A stretch of DNA of 64,000 nucleotides from Belliella calami (GTDB lineage Bacteria > Bacteroidota > Bacteroidia > Cytophagales > Cyclobacteriaceae), in the NCBI RefSeq assembly GCF_022549695.1, contig NZ_JAKZGS010000004.1, positions 171,756 through 235,755 of the forward strand, read 5' to 3'. Positions within the stretch are counted from its first letter, which is position 1, and each line of letters starts with the position of its first letter. This document shows, piece by piece, positions 1 to 9,645 of this stretch. The notes below the pieces were generated by a model that had not been told where the DNA came from, did not search any database, and saw only the letters and a list, made by a program, of their open reading frames with translations. Position numbers and translations under genes: made by a program.

Positions 1-489
1 CAAATCTTCTACTATAAACCCTATCATACCATTCATTCGGTAAAACGATGCATAATATTTGCAAACAAATCTATCTAATCCATTTCTTATGTACTTGGCA
101 TTCAAACCACTTGTTCCTGTTGTCTTTACGTTGTCCAATCTTTTACATTCAATAATATAATATTCGTCTTGGTCGTAAAATCGATTAGGATTATGAATTC
201 GAATATCAGTTCGTCCGGAAGTTCCTGTTTCTGGAACTTCTGGAAATATGAAATATTCAAATTCTATCTTTCTTTTTATTGATGAGTTATTAATGTATTG
301 ATTGACCAAAACATCTCGAATTTTGTTTTCATCATTTTCAAGAGCTACGTTATCAGTCTTCATTAATCGATAGCAAAAAGTAATCTTTGACAAGATTTTC
401 TCAAACTCATTATCATAAAATGGTATTGAACCACTAAAATTTGATGCGTCTAAACTACCGAACATTGAAAGCTTGTTTTTTGCCCGCAT
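1..489 (-). CDS. PD-(D/E)XK nuclease-like protein, partial (runs off left edge)
   Basis: I translated this frame by hand: 163 codons from an ATG at 489 are open to base 1, so the C-terminus is missing. Residues encoded around 150-225 read SGRTDIRIHNP, a short loop, then YYIIECKRLD. An Asp followed about 20 residues later by E-C-K after a hydrophobic strand is the catalytic D...(E/D)xK pattern of the PD-(D/E)XK nuclease fold. The start lies 35 bp inside the 3' end of the upstream methylase gene, so the two are probably translationally coupled. I infer the cleavage subunit of a restriction or defence system; a non-cleaving relative is possible. The exact family is not recognised. Confidence 0.72.
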   Translation of the reverse strand, partial: MRAKNKLSMFGSLDASNFSGSIPFYDNEFEKILSKITFCYRLMKTDNVALENDENKIRDVLVNQYINNSSIKRKIEFEYFIFPEVPETGTSGRTDIRIHNPNRFYDQDEYYIIECKRLDNVKTTGTSGLNAKYIRNGLDRFVCKYYASFYRMNGMIGFIVEDL

Positions 490-3478
490 TTAAAATGGCA
501 TCAGAAAATTCATTTAAGTCTAGTTGAGCAATGGCTTGATGCCAAAGTCTTTTTTCATTAGGTTTAACAATGTAGAACCCATCCTTTTCAAATCCACGAA
601 TGTCTTTTTGAATAAATAAACGATCTGTTATTTTTTCATTTCCAAGAGCAGATAGAGTTTTCAAGACTTTATCATTATTAGTATCAACGAAGTTGATTAG
701 TTCAGTTTGTTCATTTATGGTAGTGAGCTTGAAGAATAAACCAAGCAATTGATTAGTGTGATGTACATATACAACTAGTGTCTGATTAGTCTTTATAAAG
801 ATATCATTAAACCTGTCTAAAAATAGATTGATGTAGTTTTGAAGCTCTTGACTTTTAGGATCTAAAGAAGAGAAAATTTTCTCATATCCATCATGCTTCA
901 TAATTATTGGAATAACAACTTGATTTGAATAATTAAGTAAATCCATTTCCCGATTAGAAAACTCAAAAGCTCTAAAAACATGACTATCTATACTCTTTAT
1001 AAGAATATTTAATTCATAGTTAAAAGGACCTATTTGTAAGCTCTCTAATGAGTTTTTCCTTTTCTTAAGATTAATTATTTCATCAACAGTATTTTCAATT
1101 TCTTTATCAGAAATAAAAGGAATATTAAATTTTTCAATGTTATGAGCTTGTTCTCTTTCTATACCAGAAGAGCTAAACGTTTGTAGATTTAGGTATGAAA
1201 ATAGTTCAGAATAAAGAATGCCTGAAATTATTTTAAGGTCTCCTGAGTCGTTCTCTGAGCGAGCACTAATTGAAGTTAGTGCATCTTGAAACACTACATT
1301 TTCTTCTGAAAAGGCAGACCAACATCTAAAATCGGATTTAAATCCTTTTTGAATTAAAAGAAGAGGAGCATTGAAAAGGCTGTTTTCTCTAGCCCTATGT
1401 ACAAATTGTTTGTCCCACAACTTATTCGAATTTAAATTAATCCAAAATGCATTAATGTCTCGCTTTGCATCTATGTATTTTTGACCTATTTTATCTGATA
1501 CATCCATTTTACTTCCACCCCCTGACTGTATTCCTTGCCCATAGGTATACTTTTGCGAATCAGCGATTTTTTCACCAATTGTCTTGTATGACTCTCTTAG
1601 ACGTTGAATCAAATTAAAGTCCAAATAATTACCATAAACCAATACTTTCCATAAATAGTCAAATTCCTTCAATCTACTTTGGACTACTTTCTTATAGTCT
1701 CCTCGTTGAATCGTGAAGACTTTAAAGAGGGAGAAGAAACGACTTGGTTTTAGGGTAATGTGCTCAACAATATTTTCATTTGTATTTTTATCAAAAGCGA
1801 ATTGATAAAACAATACTACGGCAGGAGCGATGGCTTTATCATTTGATTTATCAAAAACCTCCTTTCTAACAGGTGCAAGTTCAAAGACTTTGTTAATAAC
1901 AAACTGGTCAAGTAAATATTTTCTAAACTCTTGTGCATTAATATTATACAAGATTTTACTTGTCGCTATAAAAGCAATTTTAGTTTTATCTAAGCTAAAA
2001 TCACTGACTCGGAGAATAAAGGCTTGCGCTATTTCACTATTGCTAATCTCTATCTCAATCGCATATTTACCTTTTTCTAATTTCTTTCTTTTGTTTATAT
2101 ATTGATCGAATAACGGTTTTTTTTCTCCTTTTCCTCTTCTCCATGGAGGATTACCTAAAATGAATTCGAAAGAAACATCCCCTAAAAGGGTATTAAATTC
2201 AGCTTCTGTATTAAAAAAATCTTCTGAGAAAAAATTTTTATTATACAATAACGGAAACTTAAAAGACTCAATATCTGAAGGCTCCTGATAATCTAAAAGC
2301 GTGAGGTAAATTGAGAATATAGCAACATTGATTGCACTTTTATCCTTGTCTATTCCAAAAATATTATCGGAAGCCAACTGTATTAATTGCTTTTTGTATT
2401 CCTCAGGATTATCTAGATATGAAGGGTTGTTAAGTTGAAATTGCTCTATTATTTTACGCAATGTCTCAACCAAAAATATCCCTGAACCACATGAAGGGTC
2501 AAGCACTTTGCAATCATGTGAGTTTGGTTGATTTCTAAACTTCATCCCAACAGTTTCAGAAAGCATATAGTCAACTAAGAAAAGTGGCGTATAGTACGCT
2601 CCTTGATTTTCTTGCTGATTTTGCCCAATGAATAGCTCGTAAACATTACTGATAAATTCCACGGGGATAATTGAGAAATCGTAAAGATTGAACAAAGATA
2701 TTTGCCCAGAAGCTACTTCATCTCCAGACAACAATTTAACAATGATTGAAAGACTACTTGATGAAATCGAATCAATGTCATCATCGGATATTGGAAATAA
2801 ATCTCCGTTAAATTTCTTTTTCAAATACTTAAAAAATGCTTTAACATTTTGTTTATCCGATAAAAGACTACAAAACTCAAGGTTAGTCCATTTACGTGAT
2901 GTCCCTTCTTTTTCAAAATCCAATTTTACCTCTCGATCAATTAGGTAACGGACAAAAATGACTTTCCCCAACAATGAATTCGTAAGATCAATGGGTAAGC
3001 CGTCATCAATAAGTAATTCTCTTGTCGCTTTAATATTGTTTAGAAGGTGATAATCAATTCGGTTACTATAACTAAAGTCTTTTTGATATTTTTCCCAAGT
3101 TTTATCTGTTACAAGTTTGAAATATGAAAAATCCTCTAGCTTTTCTGATTTTCCAAATAAGCGCAACGAATCTTTCTTTGTAATGAATTCAAACCCATTA
3201 TAAATTTCCAATGAATCACCTTCTGTAATAATGACAATAGGTGATTCATTGAAATTCCATACTTCTTTGAGCTTTTTCTTTTTATCTATCGGTGAATCAA
3301 AAAATAAAATGAATGGTTTATTGTCAATTGAGAAAAAAGCATCAGGTTCAATGACATTATTCAACAGCCTTTCTACACGATTGGAAAACAAACCTTTCCA
3401 GCTGTTCTCACTCGTGAAAAAAAGCCCATTTTCTTTTGAAAGCCCAAGCTTATCAAATATTTGCTCTAAATGTCTCAA
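455..3478 (-). CDS. Class I N6-adenine DNA methyltransferase (Eco57I/type IIG-like), 1007 aa
   Basis: Predicted SAM-dependent adenine methylase of a restriction or defence system. Motif I is DPSCGSGIFL at about residues 327-336, preceded by GAYYTPLFLVDYML typical of this class; FGIDKDKSAINVA near 374 fits motif II, and the catalytic NPPW is near 443-446. The remaining 550 residues would hold target recognition. The N-terminal 100 residues look like a degenerate PD-(D/E)XK fold: a PD pair near 45-46 and strand FILFFDSP where the E-x-K should be. Length suits type IIG or BREX/DISARM-like methylases. With its own nuclease residues apparently gone, the overlapping downstream nuclease gene may supply cleavage. 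No recognisable regulator lies upstream. Confidence 0.85.
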   Translation of the reverse strand: MRHLEQIFDKLGLSKENGLFFTSENSWKGLFSNRVERLLNNVIEPDAFFSIDNKPFILFFDSPIDKKKKLKEVWNFNESPIVIITEGDSLEIYNGFEFITKKDSLRLFGKSEKLEDFSYFKLVTDKTWEKYQKDFSYSNRIDYHLLNNIKATRELLIDDGLPIDLTNSLLGKVIFVRYLIDREVKLDFEKEGTSRKWTNLEFCSLLSDKQNVKAFFKYLKKKFNGDLFPISDDDIDSISSSSLSIIVKLLSGDEVASGQISLFNLYDFSIIPVEFISNVYELFIGQNQQENQGAYYTPLFLVDYMLSETVGMKFRNQPNSHDCKVLDPSCGSGIFLVETLRKIIEQFQLNNPSYLDNPEEYKKQLIQLASDNIFGIDKDKSAINVAIFSIYLTLLDYQEPSDIESFKFPLLYNKNFFSEDFFNTEAEFNTLLGDVSFEFILGNPPWRRGKGEKKPLFDQYINKRKKLEKGKYAIEIEISNSEIAQAFILRVSDFSLDKTKIAFIATSKILYNINAQEFRKYLLDQFVINKVFELAPVRKEVFDKSNDKAIAPAVVLFYQFAFDKNTNENIVEHITLKPSRFFSLFKVFTIQRGDYKKVVQSRLKEFDYLWKVLVYGNYLDFNLIQRLRESYKTIGEKIADSQKYTYGQGIQSGGGSKMDVSDKIGQKYIDAKRDINAFWINLNSNKLWDKQFVHRARENSLFNAPLLLIQKGFKSDFRCWSAFSEENVVFQDALTSISARSENDSGDLKIISGILYSELFSYLNLQTFSSSGIEREQAHNIEKFNIPFISDKEIENTVDEIINLKKRKNSLESLQIGPFNYELNILIKSIDSHVFRAFEFSNREMDLLNYSNQVVIPIIMKHDGYEKIFSSLDPKSQELQNYINLFLDRFNDIFIKTNQTLVVYVHHTNQLLGLFFKLTTINEQTELINFVDTNNDKVLKTLSALGNEKITDRLFIQKDIRGFEKDGFYIVKPNEKRLWHQAIAQLDLNEFSDAILNAGKKQAFNVR

Positions 3479-3822
3479 TTAAAATATTATTTATCAAAAA
3501 CCATTTTATTAAGATTAAATCTATCAAATTACAGCTAACTTCATTAGAAGCAAATAATTTATAAAGTCAAGTTACAAACTAAATTTGTTAATTTTTTCTT
3601 TAAATTTTATTATCCTGTAAAATTGAATTTCGATCAGGCAAAAGTACAAAATCTAAAGTACTTATTCGCTTTTAAAAAATAGTTTTCATACTGGAAATCT
3701 TATTCCCAACTCTAATTTTCAACAAAGTATTTTGCTTATTCTTTTATCAATTAAGACTAAAACTTGAAAGTCGAAGATTTACGCTAGTTTGTTAAAAACA
3801 ACAGTCTACATAATTTACAAAA
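3479..3822. other. AT-rich intergenic stretch, no gene seen
   Basis: This stretch separates the methylase start from the SusD-SusC terminator. It is strongly AT-rich with stops in all frames I read, and must contain the methylase promoter. I see no clear repeat or conserved promoter match. Confidence 0.5.
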
Positions 3823-3857
3823 AATCACCAAGGGACACTTTTAATCCCTTGGTGATT
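3823..3857 (-). terminator. Rho-independent terminator of the SusC-SusD operon
   Basis: A perfect 13-bp stem (AATCACCAAGGGA at 3823-3835 with its complement at 3845-3857) has a 9-nt loop. Read on the minus strand it is followed by TTTTG. It sits 27 bp beyond the susD stop codon. Confidence 0.85.
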
Positions 3858-3883
3858 ATTTAAGGTTATGCTAAACTTTTGGA

Positions 3884-6028
3884 TTAATATCCAGGATTTT
3901 GATAAGCTGATCTTGTTGCTTCATCCAATGGCGCCCCGGTTTCATCTGTCAATTGCACCAAGTAGTTGAATGGCCAAGGTCTGAAAGTATGGAAAGGTTG
4001 CATTTGTCCTTTTCCATTTCCATTTTGTCCATTTCCTCCTCCGGTATTGGAAGCCACAGGCCAAAGTCCAGTTCTGTTGGATGCCATCTGATTGTAATGC
4101 ATCACTCTGTCATAGAGTATTCCTGCATTGTGCAGATCTTCCCACATGATCCCTTCGGCCAAGAACTCTCTGTTTTTCTCATTGTATATAAAATGGATAA
4201 ACATGTCTCTTTTTGAACCTACCGAAGGAATATAACCCTCACGGTTAGCTTCAGGCGTACCCGGAGTGAAGTGGTTTTCTGTTATCATGATTGCATTGTA
4301 GGAATCACCAATGGCAGCATATGGTGCTTCCAATTCTGAAGCATCCAAATCTTGTGCTTCAGGGTACCACTGTGCAAAGAGTGATGGTCTGTTTTCTCCA
4401 GCCTTGAATGCCGCTCTTTGTCTCAGTACATTGATATCACCTACAGCAGAACCATAGTCTCCTTTGCGACCATAAGCTTCTGCCCTAATCAAATAAGTCT
4501 CTGCCAAACGCATCAAAATCACATCTCTCGTACCGGCTTCTGAATTGAAGTTACCTTCGTCATTGCTACCACCTCTCAAAGGATCGACATATTTTTTAAC
4601 AGACAAATATGGGGCAGTTTGCGTTGCCAAGCCCATGTTCGCACCGTTGATAAACAATCTGTAGTAATACCTTCCTGTAGTGGAAGACCTCACCCATCTT
4701 ACCATAAACTGATAAGGTTGGCTCATTACTTCCATTGAATCCAAAGCATTTTCACGGTCATTTTCCAAATAAATAATAGCTCTTTGGCCATTCTGAATCC
4801 TTCTGTCTCCAGCTCTTACTTCAGGTTGGTCTGCAGGCTTGTTGGCATTCCACCAAGCTGCAGTTTCTGCTGTCCAAGCAAAGGATGAGGAATTGGATCC
4901 CATATTACTGATGTATTCATGTCTGAAGGTTTTTGCATACCTTGAATCATGCATCTTGTCTTTGTAATTGTCATAACCATGATCTGTAGGCTTGAAAGTA
5001 CCAAAAGGTCTTCCATAGATCATCGCCCTTGCTACTCCTGACTGCTCGGTATAGTTGCCAACGTGGTAATTGACAGATCGATTTCCGAATCTACCATTTA
5101 GTCCAGTATTCACATCAAACTGACCTGCCCACAATACTTCAGCGTGTGGACTTGTTTCAGAAATTGCTGGATCAAACAGCATGTCATAATCAGGTGCCAA
5201 TCCACCAGCTCCATCAATTACCTCGGTAGCTATCTGAATGGCATTGTCAAGATCTGTAGGAACATTACCTTTATAGAGCATTCTCAAAGACTCTTCACTG
5301 CTGTTTGCAAAGTCTGCTGCCTGAGCCCTGTTAAGGTAAAGCTTGGCCAAAAAATGACCCGCTGCCCATTTTGTCAACCTACCCCTTGGAGCTGTGGTTG
5401 GCAAATTATCATAAGCAAAAGTTACGTCTTCTATTATTTGCGCATAAATATCTTCCAATGATGATTTAGGAAAATTATATACCCCATCATCTGTCCTTCT
5501 AGGTTCAAGCAACAAAGGTACATCTCCCAACTGATTGGAAATAAGATAGAATGCCCATGATCTTAGGAATAAGATTTCTCCTTTTCTTTGGTTTGCAAAA
5601 GCTTGATTTGTACCAAATACTCCAGGGGCTCCATTTTCCAATACATCCAAAGCGATGTTACAGTTGTTGATATGGGGATAAGCTCCCATTGGTGCAAAAT
5701 TCGAATTGCCTGCTCCTAAGTAATTGAAAACATTATTTGCAACACTACTTAAATCATTTCCATAAATCCCAACTTCCATTCGGGCCCATGCAGGGGTAGT
5801 ACTCATGTAAGCATCTGTTTCAGCTTGCGTGATTCTTGCTCCATTGGCATCCCATTCGTGCTTTACTCTTGCGTATACATAAAGCCCATTGATCAGAGAT
5901 TCTAATCCGTTTTCGTCGTTGTAATAATCTTGTGTTAGATTGGAGACTTGTCTTTCGTCCAAAAAGTCCTGGCAGGAATTGAGCACTCCCAACATTGCCA
6001 AGGCTACTATCCAAATATATTTTTTCAT
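3884..6028 (-). CDS. SusD/RagB-family outer-membrane glycan-binding lipoprotein, 714 aa
   Basis: Surface lipoprotein partner of the adjacent SusC porin, expected to capture oligosaccharide and cap the transporter. The signal peptide ends in a lipobox (LNSC, Cys about residue 19), followed by the typical SusD start QDFLDERQVSNLTQDYYNDE. Family hallmarks are RSWAFYLISNQLGDVPLLLEP, LTKWAAGHFLAKLYLNRAQ (TPR helices) and, near the C-terminus, VILMRLAETYLIRAEAYGRKGD and NEKNREFLAEGIMWEDLHN. At 714 residues it is longer than the common 500-600 form, with extra loops in the middle. The gene lies 21 bp after susC on the same strand, and a strong terminator follows. The ligand cannot be read from sequence; neighbours suggest a pectic glycan. 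Confidence 0.95.
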   Translation of the reverse strand: MKKYIWIVALAMLGVLNSCQDFLDERQVSNLTQDYYNDENGLESLINGLYVYARVKHEWDANGARITQAETDAYMSTTPAWARMEVGIYGNDLSSVANNVFNYLGAGNSNFAPMGAYPHINNCNIALDVLENGAPGVFGTNQAFANQRKGEILFLRSWAFYLISNQLGDVPLLLEPRRTDDGVYNFPKSSLEDIYAQIIEDVTFAYDNLPTTAPRGRLTKWAAGHFLAKLYLNRAQAADFANSSEESLRMLYKGNVPTDLDNAIQIATEVIDGAGGLAPDYDMLFDPAISETSPHAEVLWAGQFDVNTGLNGRFGNRSVNYHVGNYTEQSGVARAMIYGRPFGTFKPTDHGYDNYKDKMHDSRYAKTFRHEYISNMGSNSSSFAWTAETAAWWNANKPADQPEVRAGDRRIQNGQRAIIYLENDRENALDSMEVMSQPYQFMVRWVRSSTTGRYYYRLFINGANMGLATQTAPYLSVKKYVDPLRGGSNDEGNFNSEAGTRDVILMRLAETYLIRAEAYGRKGDYGSAVGDINVLRQRAAFKAGENRPSLFAQWYPEAQDLDASELEAPYAAIGDSYNAIMITENHFTPGTPEANREGYIPSVGSKRDMFIHFIYNEKNREFLAEGIMWEDLHNAGILYDRVMHYNQMASNRTGLWPVASNTGGGNGQNGNGKGQMQPFHTFRPWPFNYLVQLTDETGAPLDEATRSAYQNPGY

Positions 6029-6049
6029 CTTTTTTCCTTTTAAATTTGA

Positions 6050-9000
6050 TTAAAATCCTGCTCTCAAAGTAAATACTAAACTCTGTGGTAAAATGGTGTT
6101 ACTGTTCATTCCACCAAGTGGATCTCCTGCACCATTTCTGTTTTCCCATGCGGTATCATCATCAGGATTGATTCCCCATCTGACAACATCTCCACCAAAA
6201 ATAAACGGATTTACTACTTGCATATTCAGCTGTAAATTTGCCATGCCAAGTTTCTCGATATACTGGATCGGAAAATCGTAAGCCAAAGAAATGTGTCTAA
6301 CTGTTACAAATGAACCATCATTAAATTGCATTGGATTAGCAATATTTTCTACATTGGCACCTATGGTAGGCATTGGCCATCGTCCATTTGGATTATCAAA
6401 GCTCCATCGATCATTTTCAACTCTTCCATTTGGAAATGTTCCTCCCATACTTGGGTATCCACCAAAATAAGTCTGTCCAAATCGACCATAAGCCATAAAG
6501 CTCAAAGTCCAATTTTTGTAATTGAAAGTATTGGTAATACCACCAGTCCATCTAGGCTGTCTAGTACCCACCACAACTCTGTCATCACCATCGATTCTAA
6601 AATCTCCATTTTGATCCACGATTTTGACAGTTCCAGGATAGAAATTATGACCATTGGCATTGAAAAGAGCCATTTGCTCCAAATCTTCCGTTGTATTTTG
6701 CCAGATTCCATCATGTTTGTAATCGAAGAATGAATGAATAGGATAGCCAATGAAAAGATTGTTGGCAATCATATCTTCTGCGCCATTCACTAGCTCAAGA
6801 ATTTGCTCTCTGTTAGCACCAAAGTTGAAATCTGTCTGCCATGTAAAACCATTTCTCTCAAGATTGATCGTAGATAAGGTTACTTCTAATCCTCTGTTTC
6901 TGGTACTTCCTATATTTTCAAATTTTTGGACATAGCCTGTCACAGCAGGAACCGATCTTCCAAAAATCAAGCCTCTGGTAGTCATGTCGTATACTTCAAC
7001 TGCACCCGTCAACCTTCCATCAAAAAGGCCAAAGTCCAAACCAGCATTCCACTGAGTCGTTTTCTCCCAACCTAAATCAGGATTCTGTACAAGCTGAGGC
7101 AAAAACCCAATAGCAGCATCACTTCCGAATACATATGGATTTTGACTCAAAGGACCTGTTGTAGTGTATGGATTTACAGCTGAGTTACCTGTAATTCCGA
7201 ATCCAAACCTTGGCTTCAATTCATAAATCCAGGCTACATCTCTCAAAAATCCTTCTTCTTGCATTTTCCAAGCTGCCGAAAAGGAAGGGAAAAAATCCCA
7301 CTTATTTCCAGGCGCCAATACTGATGATCCATCATATCTTCCAGATGCAGTCAAAAGGTATTTATCTTTCAAAGAATAATTTACCCTCAACATCCAAGAC
7401 TGGAGCGTGTTTTCTGTAAAAGAAGTACCATAACTGTCTGGACGACCTACTGTATTGGAATTTAGTGAATACCATTGACTTGCTGGAATCACAATGTTTG
7501 AAACACTCATCCCCATTCCTTCTCTTCTTGAATATTGAGAAGATTGAAGCAAGGTGATTCCAAAAGTATGGTCACCGACAGTTTTATCAGCAAACAATAA
7601 GTTTTCAACTACCCAGGAGAAATTTTCATCTTTTGACATTCCTGCTGTGTTTGGTCTCAAGTTGAGGTGATTTGAAGAGTTTGGACCAGTCCAAGAACCA
7701 TTTCTGAAGTTCCTTATTTGTCCACCAAAATTCACTCGGTACTTCAACCATGGAGTGAAAGTCACCTCAGAAAAAATATTGGCTAAAATAGAAGTAGTCC
7801 TTCTTTCGTTAAGTGCTTGATCGATATCCATCAATGGATTCCACAAATTCAAATTACCTCCAGGATTTTGGATAATTTCACCATCTGGGGTCCTTGGCAC
7901 TGCATACGGAAACTGATTGTTGGCTCTAGAGAACAGATCTTTGGCACCAGTATTACTCGTGTTAGGACCCATAAAGCCGTAATTTTGGGTTGAAAATGAT
8001 CCCAAAACTGAGGACCCTACAGTCAGCCATTTGGTTGGAGTTACATCTCCGTTGATGTTTAGTGTGAACCTTTCGAAATCCTGATCCCTCTGTACACCAG
8101 TCTGGTTGTGATATCCTAGAGATAGATACAACCTTGATTTCTCTGTTCCAGATGAAAGTGACAATTGGTGGATATTGGTAATACCCTGTCTAGTAACATC
8201 ATCTCTCCAGTTGTAATCTCCTACATTGTTTGAGTTGTAAATAGGGATTTGATCTGGCCATCCCAAAGCTCTTTCTTCGGCTGTAGTAGGCCTAGTTCTT
8301 GGAGTCACACCAAATTCTTCCCATTCATATCCTTGCCATACCATATCCCTTGCGATAGGATCCTGACCAAGCCCCATTACTTGTTGGTCCAAAAATGGAT
8401 CTGGATACCATGGTTGGGCTGGCTCGTTTAGGTTTTCATTTTCTGCATCACCATATAATCTTCCGTTGATCAGTGATTGTCTCCAAAGGTCTACATATTG
8501 TCCTCCATTCATCCAATCAGTTAAATTTCTGTAAGAATCCATAGAGACGGTTGCACTATAGTTTACTTTTATAGAACCCTTTTGACCTTTTTTGGTAGTC
8601 ACCAATATTACGCCGTTTGCACCTCTCGAACCGTAGATTGCCGTAGCCGAAGCATCTTTCAAAACTTCTATGGACTCGATATCATTGGGACTGATGTCAT
8701 TGAGAGAAAAAGAACTCACACCCAGCTGAGATACGATCGGGATCCCATCGACTACATAAAGCGGCTCGTTTGAAGCATTGATCGATCTGTTTCCACGAAT
8801 CCTGACAGCAGGCAATTCTCCCGGACGCATGTTTGTAGTCACATGAACACCTGCTGCATTTCCTTGTAGTGCTTGTGAAATGTTAGCTATCGGCCTTTCT
8901 TCCAATTCTCTGGAACCTACACTGGTAATGGCACCAGTCAAGTCACTTTTTTTCTGAGAACCATACCCTACCACGACTACTTCTCCAAGTTGCTGCAAGT

Positions 9001-9346
9001 CTTGTGAAAGTTCAATATTAATTGTACTGGAAGAATCAACTCGCATTTCTTGTGTAACATAGCCTATTGATGAGAATACCAAAATTGCATTATTGTCTGG
9101 CACAGTAATACTATATGCACCATCAATATCTGTAACCGTTCCTGTTGTGGTGCCTTTGATGACCACATTTACTCCTGGCAGTGTTACGCCATCCTCTTTA
9201 TCAGTAACTACTCCAGAGATGGTGACATCTCTTTCATTATCTATGTTATCGGCACGGGACACTGTCAGGCCTAATGGAACCGTCAGCGCCACTACTAGCG
9301 TCAGACGAATCCTAAAATAGTACTGAAGCAATAAATTTTGTTTCAT
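6050..9346 (-). CDS. SusC/RagA-family TonB-linked outer-membrane transporter, about 1098 aa
   Basis: TonB-dependent importer of oligosaccharides working with the SusD lipoprotein. I chose the ATG at 9346 because it begins a signal peptide (MKQNLLLQYYFRIRLTLVVA...); the frame stays open to 9463 but the extra 39 residues look non-coding. Domain order: CarboxypepD_reg-like N-terminal domain (ISGVVTDKEDGVTLPGVNVV), the TonB-box region LGEVVVVGYGSQKKSDLTG, plug domain (VRIRGNRSINASNEPLYVVDG, GSRGANGVILVTTKKG), then a 22-strand beta-barrel ending with a C-terminal Phe. No STN domain is seen, so no obvious anti-sigma/ECF coupling. It shares a 299-bp divergent promoter region with the CE12-type esterase. 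Confidence 0.95.
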   Translation of the reverse strand: MKQNLLLQYYFRIRLTLVVALTVPLGLTVSRADNIDNERDVTISGVVTDKEDGVTLPGVNVVIKGTTTGTVTDIDGAYSITVPDNNAILVFSSIGYVTQEMRVDSSSTINIELSQDLQQLGEVVVVGYGSQKKSDLTGAITSVGSRELEERPIANISQALQGNAAGVHVTTNMRPGELPAVRIRGNRSINASNEPLYVVDGIPIVSQLGVSSFSLNDISPNDIESIEVLKDASATAIYGSRGANGVILVTTKKGQKGSIKVNYSATVSMDSYRNLTDWMNGGQYVDLWRQSLINGRLYGDAENENLNEPAQPWYPDPFLDQQVMGLGQDPIARDMVWQGYEWEEFGVTPRTRPTTAEERALGWPDQIPIYNSNNVGDYNWRDDVTRQGITNIHQLSLSSGTEKSRLYLSLGYHNQTGVQRDQDFERFTLNINGDVTPTKWLTVGSSVLGSFSTQNYGFMGPNTSNTGAKDLFSRANNQFPYAVPRTPDGEIIQNPGGNLNLWNPLMDIDQALNERRTTSILANIFSEVTFTPWLKYRVNFGGQIRNFRNGSWTGPNSSNHLNLRPNTAGMSKDENFSWVVENLLFADKTVGDHTFGITLLQSSQYSRREGMGMSVSNIVIPASQWYSLNSNTVGRPDSYGTSFTENTLQSWMLRVNYSLKDKYLLTASGRYDGSSVLAPGNKWDFFPSFSAAWKMQEEGFLRDVAWIYELKPRFGFGITGNSAVNPYTTTGPLSQNPYVFGSDAAIGFLPQLVQNPDLGWEKTTQWNAGLDFGLFDGRLTGAVEVYDMTTRGLIFGRSVPAVTGYVQKFENIGSTRNRGLEVTLSTINLERNGFTWQTDFNFGANREQILELVNGAEDMIANNLFIGYPIHSFFDYKHDGIWQNTTEDLEQMALFNANGHNFYPGTVKIVDQNGDFRIDGDDRVVVGTRQPRWTGGITNTFNYKNWTLSFMAYGRFGQTYFGGYPSMGGTFPNGRVENDRWSFDNPNGRWPMPTIGANVENIANPMQFNDGSFVTVRHISLAYDFPIQYIEKLGMANLQLNMQVVNPFIFGGDVVRWGINPDDDTAWENRNGAGDPLGGMNSNTILPQSLVFTLRAGF

Positions 9347-9645
9347 TTGTCTTGGGGTTTCGTTTAGGTTTATTATTGAAAATTGTTTGGATGTTTTTAA
9401 TTTTAGTATCCCTTTAGTTATGAGTTTTTTGAATTGAATGATTTTTAAATTTAAATGGATCAATTAGGAAATCAATCCTGTTCTGTCATGCCTACATTCA
9501 TATAAAACAAGTTTAGTTAAAATAATGAATTTAAAACTCAGGTTAGGACAGGATGGATAAAAAGCAATTTTACCATAGTTTTCCGAAGAGATTAAAACAT
9601 ATAAAATCAATTGAAGTCTGTGAAAGCAAGTCAAAGCCAAAACCC
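9347..9645. promoter_or_regulatory. Divergent promoter region between susC and the tandem esterase
   Basis: This 299-bp region drives genes in both directions. It contains ATCCTGT at 9476-9482 and its inverse ACAGGAT at 9548-9554. The same TCCTGT/ACAGGA arms flank the palindrome before the SDR gene at 11412-11442, which may point to a shared regulator. No gene within it is supported. Confidence 0.35.

Noticed and set aside
9346-9463. Extended N-terminus of the SusC gene
   Set aside because: The 39 residues before the signal peptide are lysine/isoleucine rich without family match; translation most likely starts at 9346.
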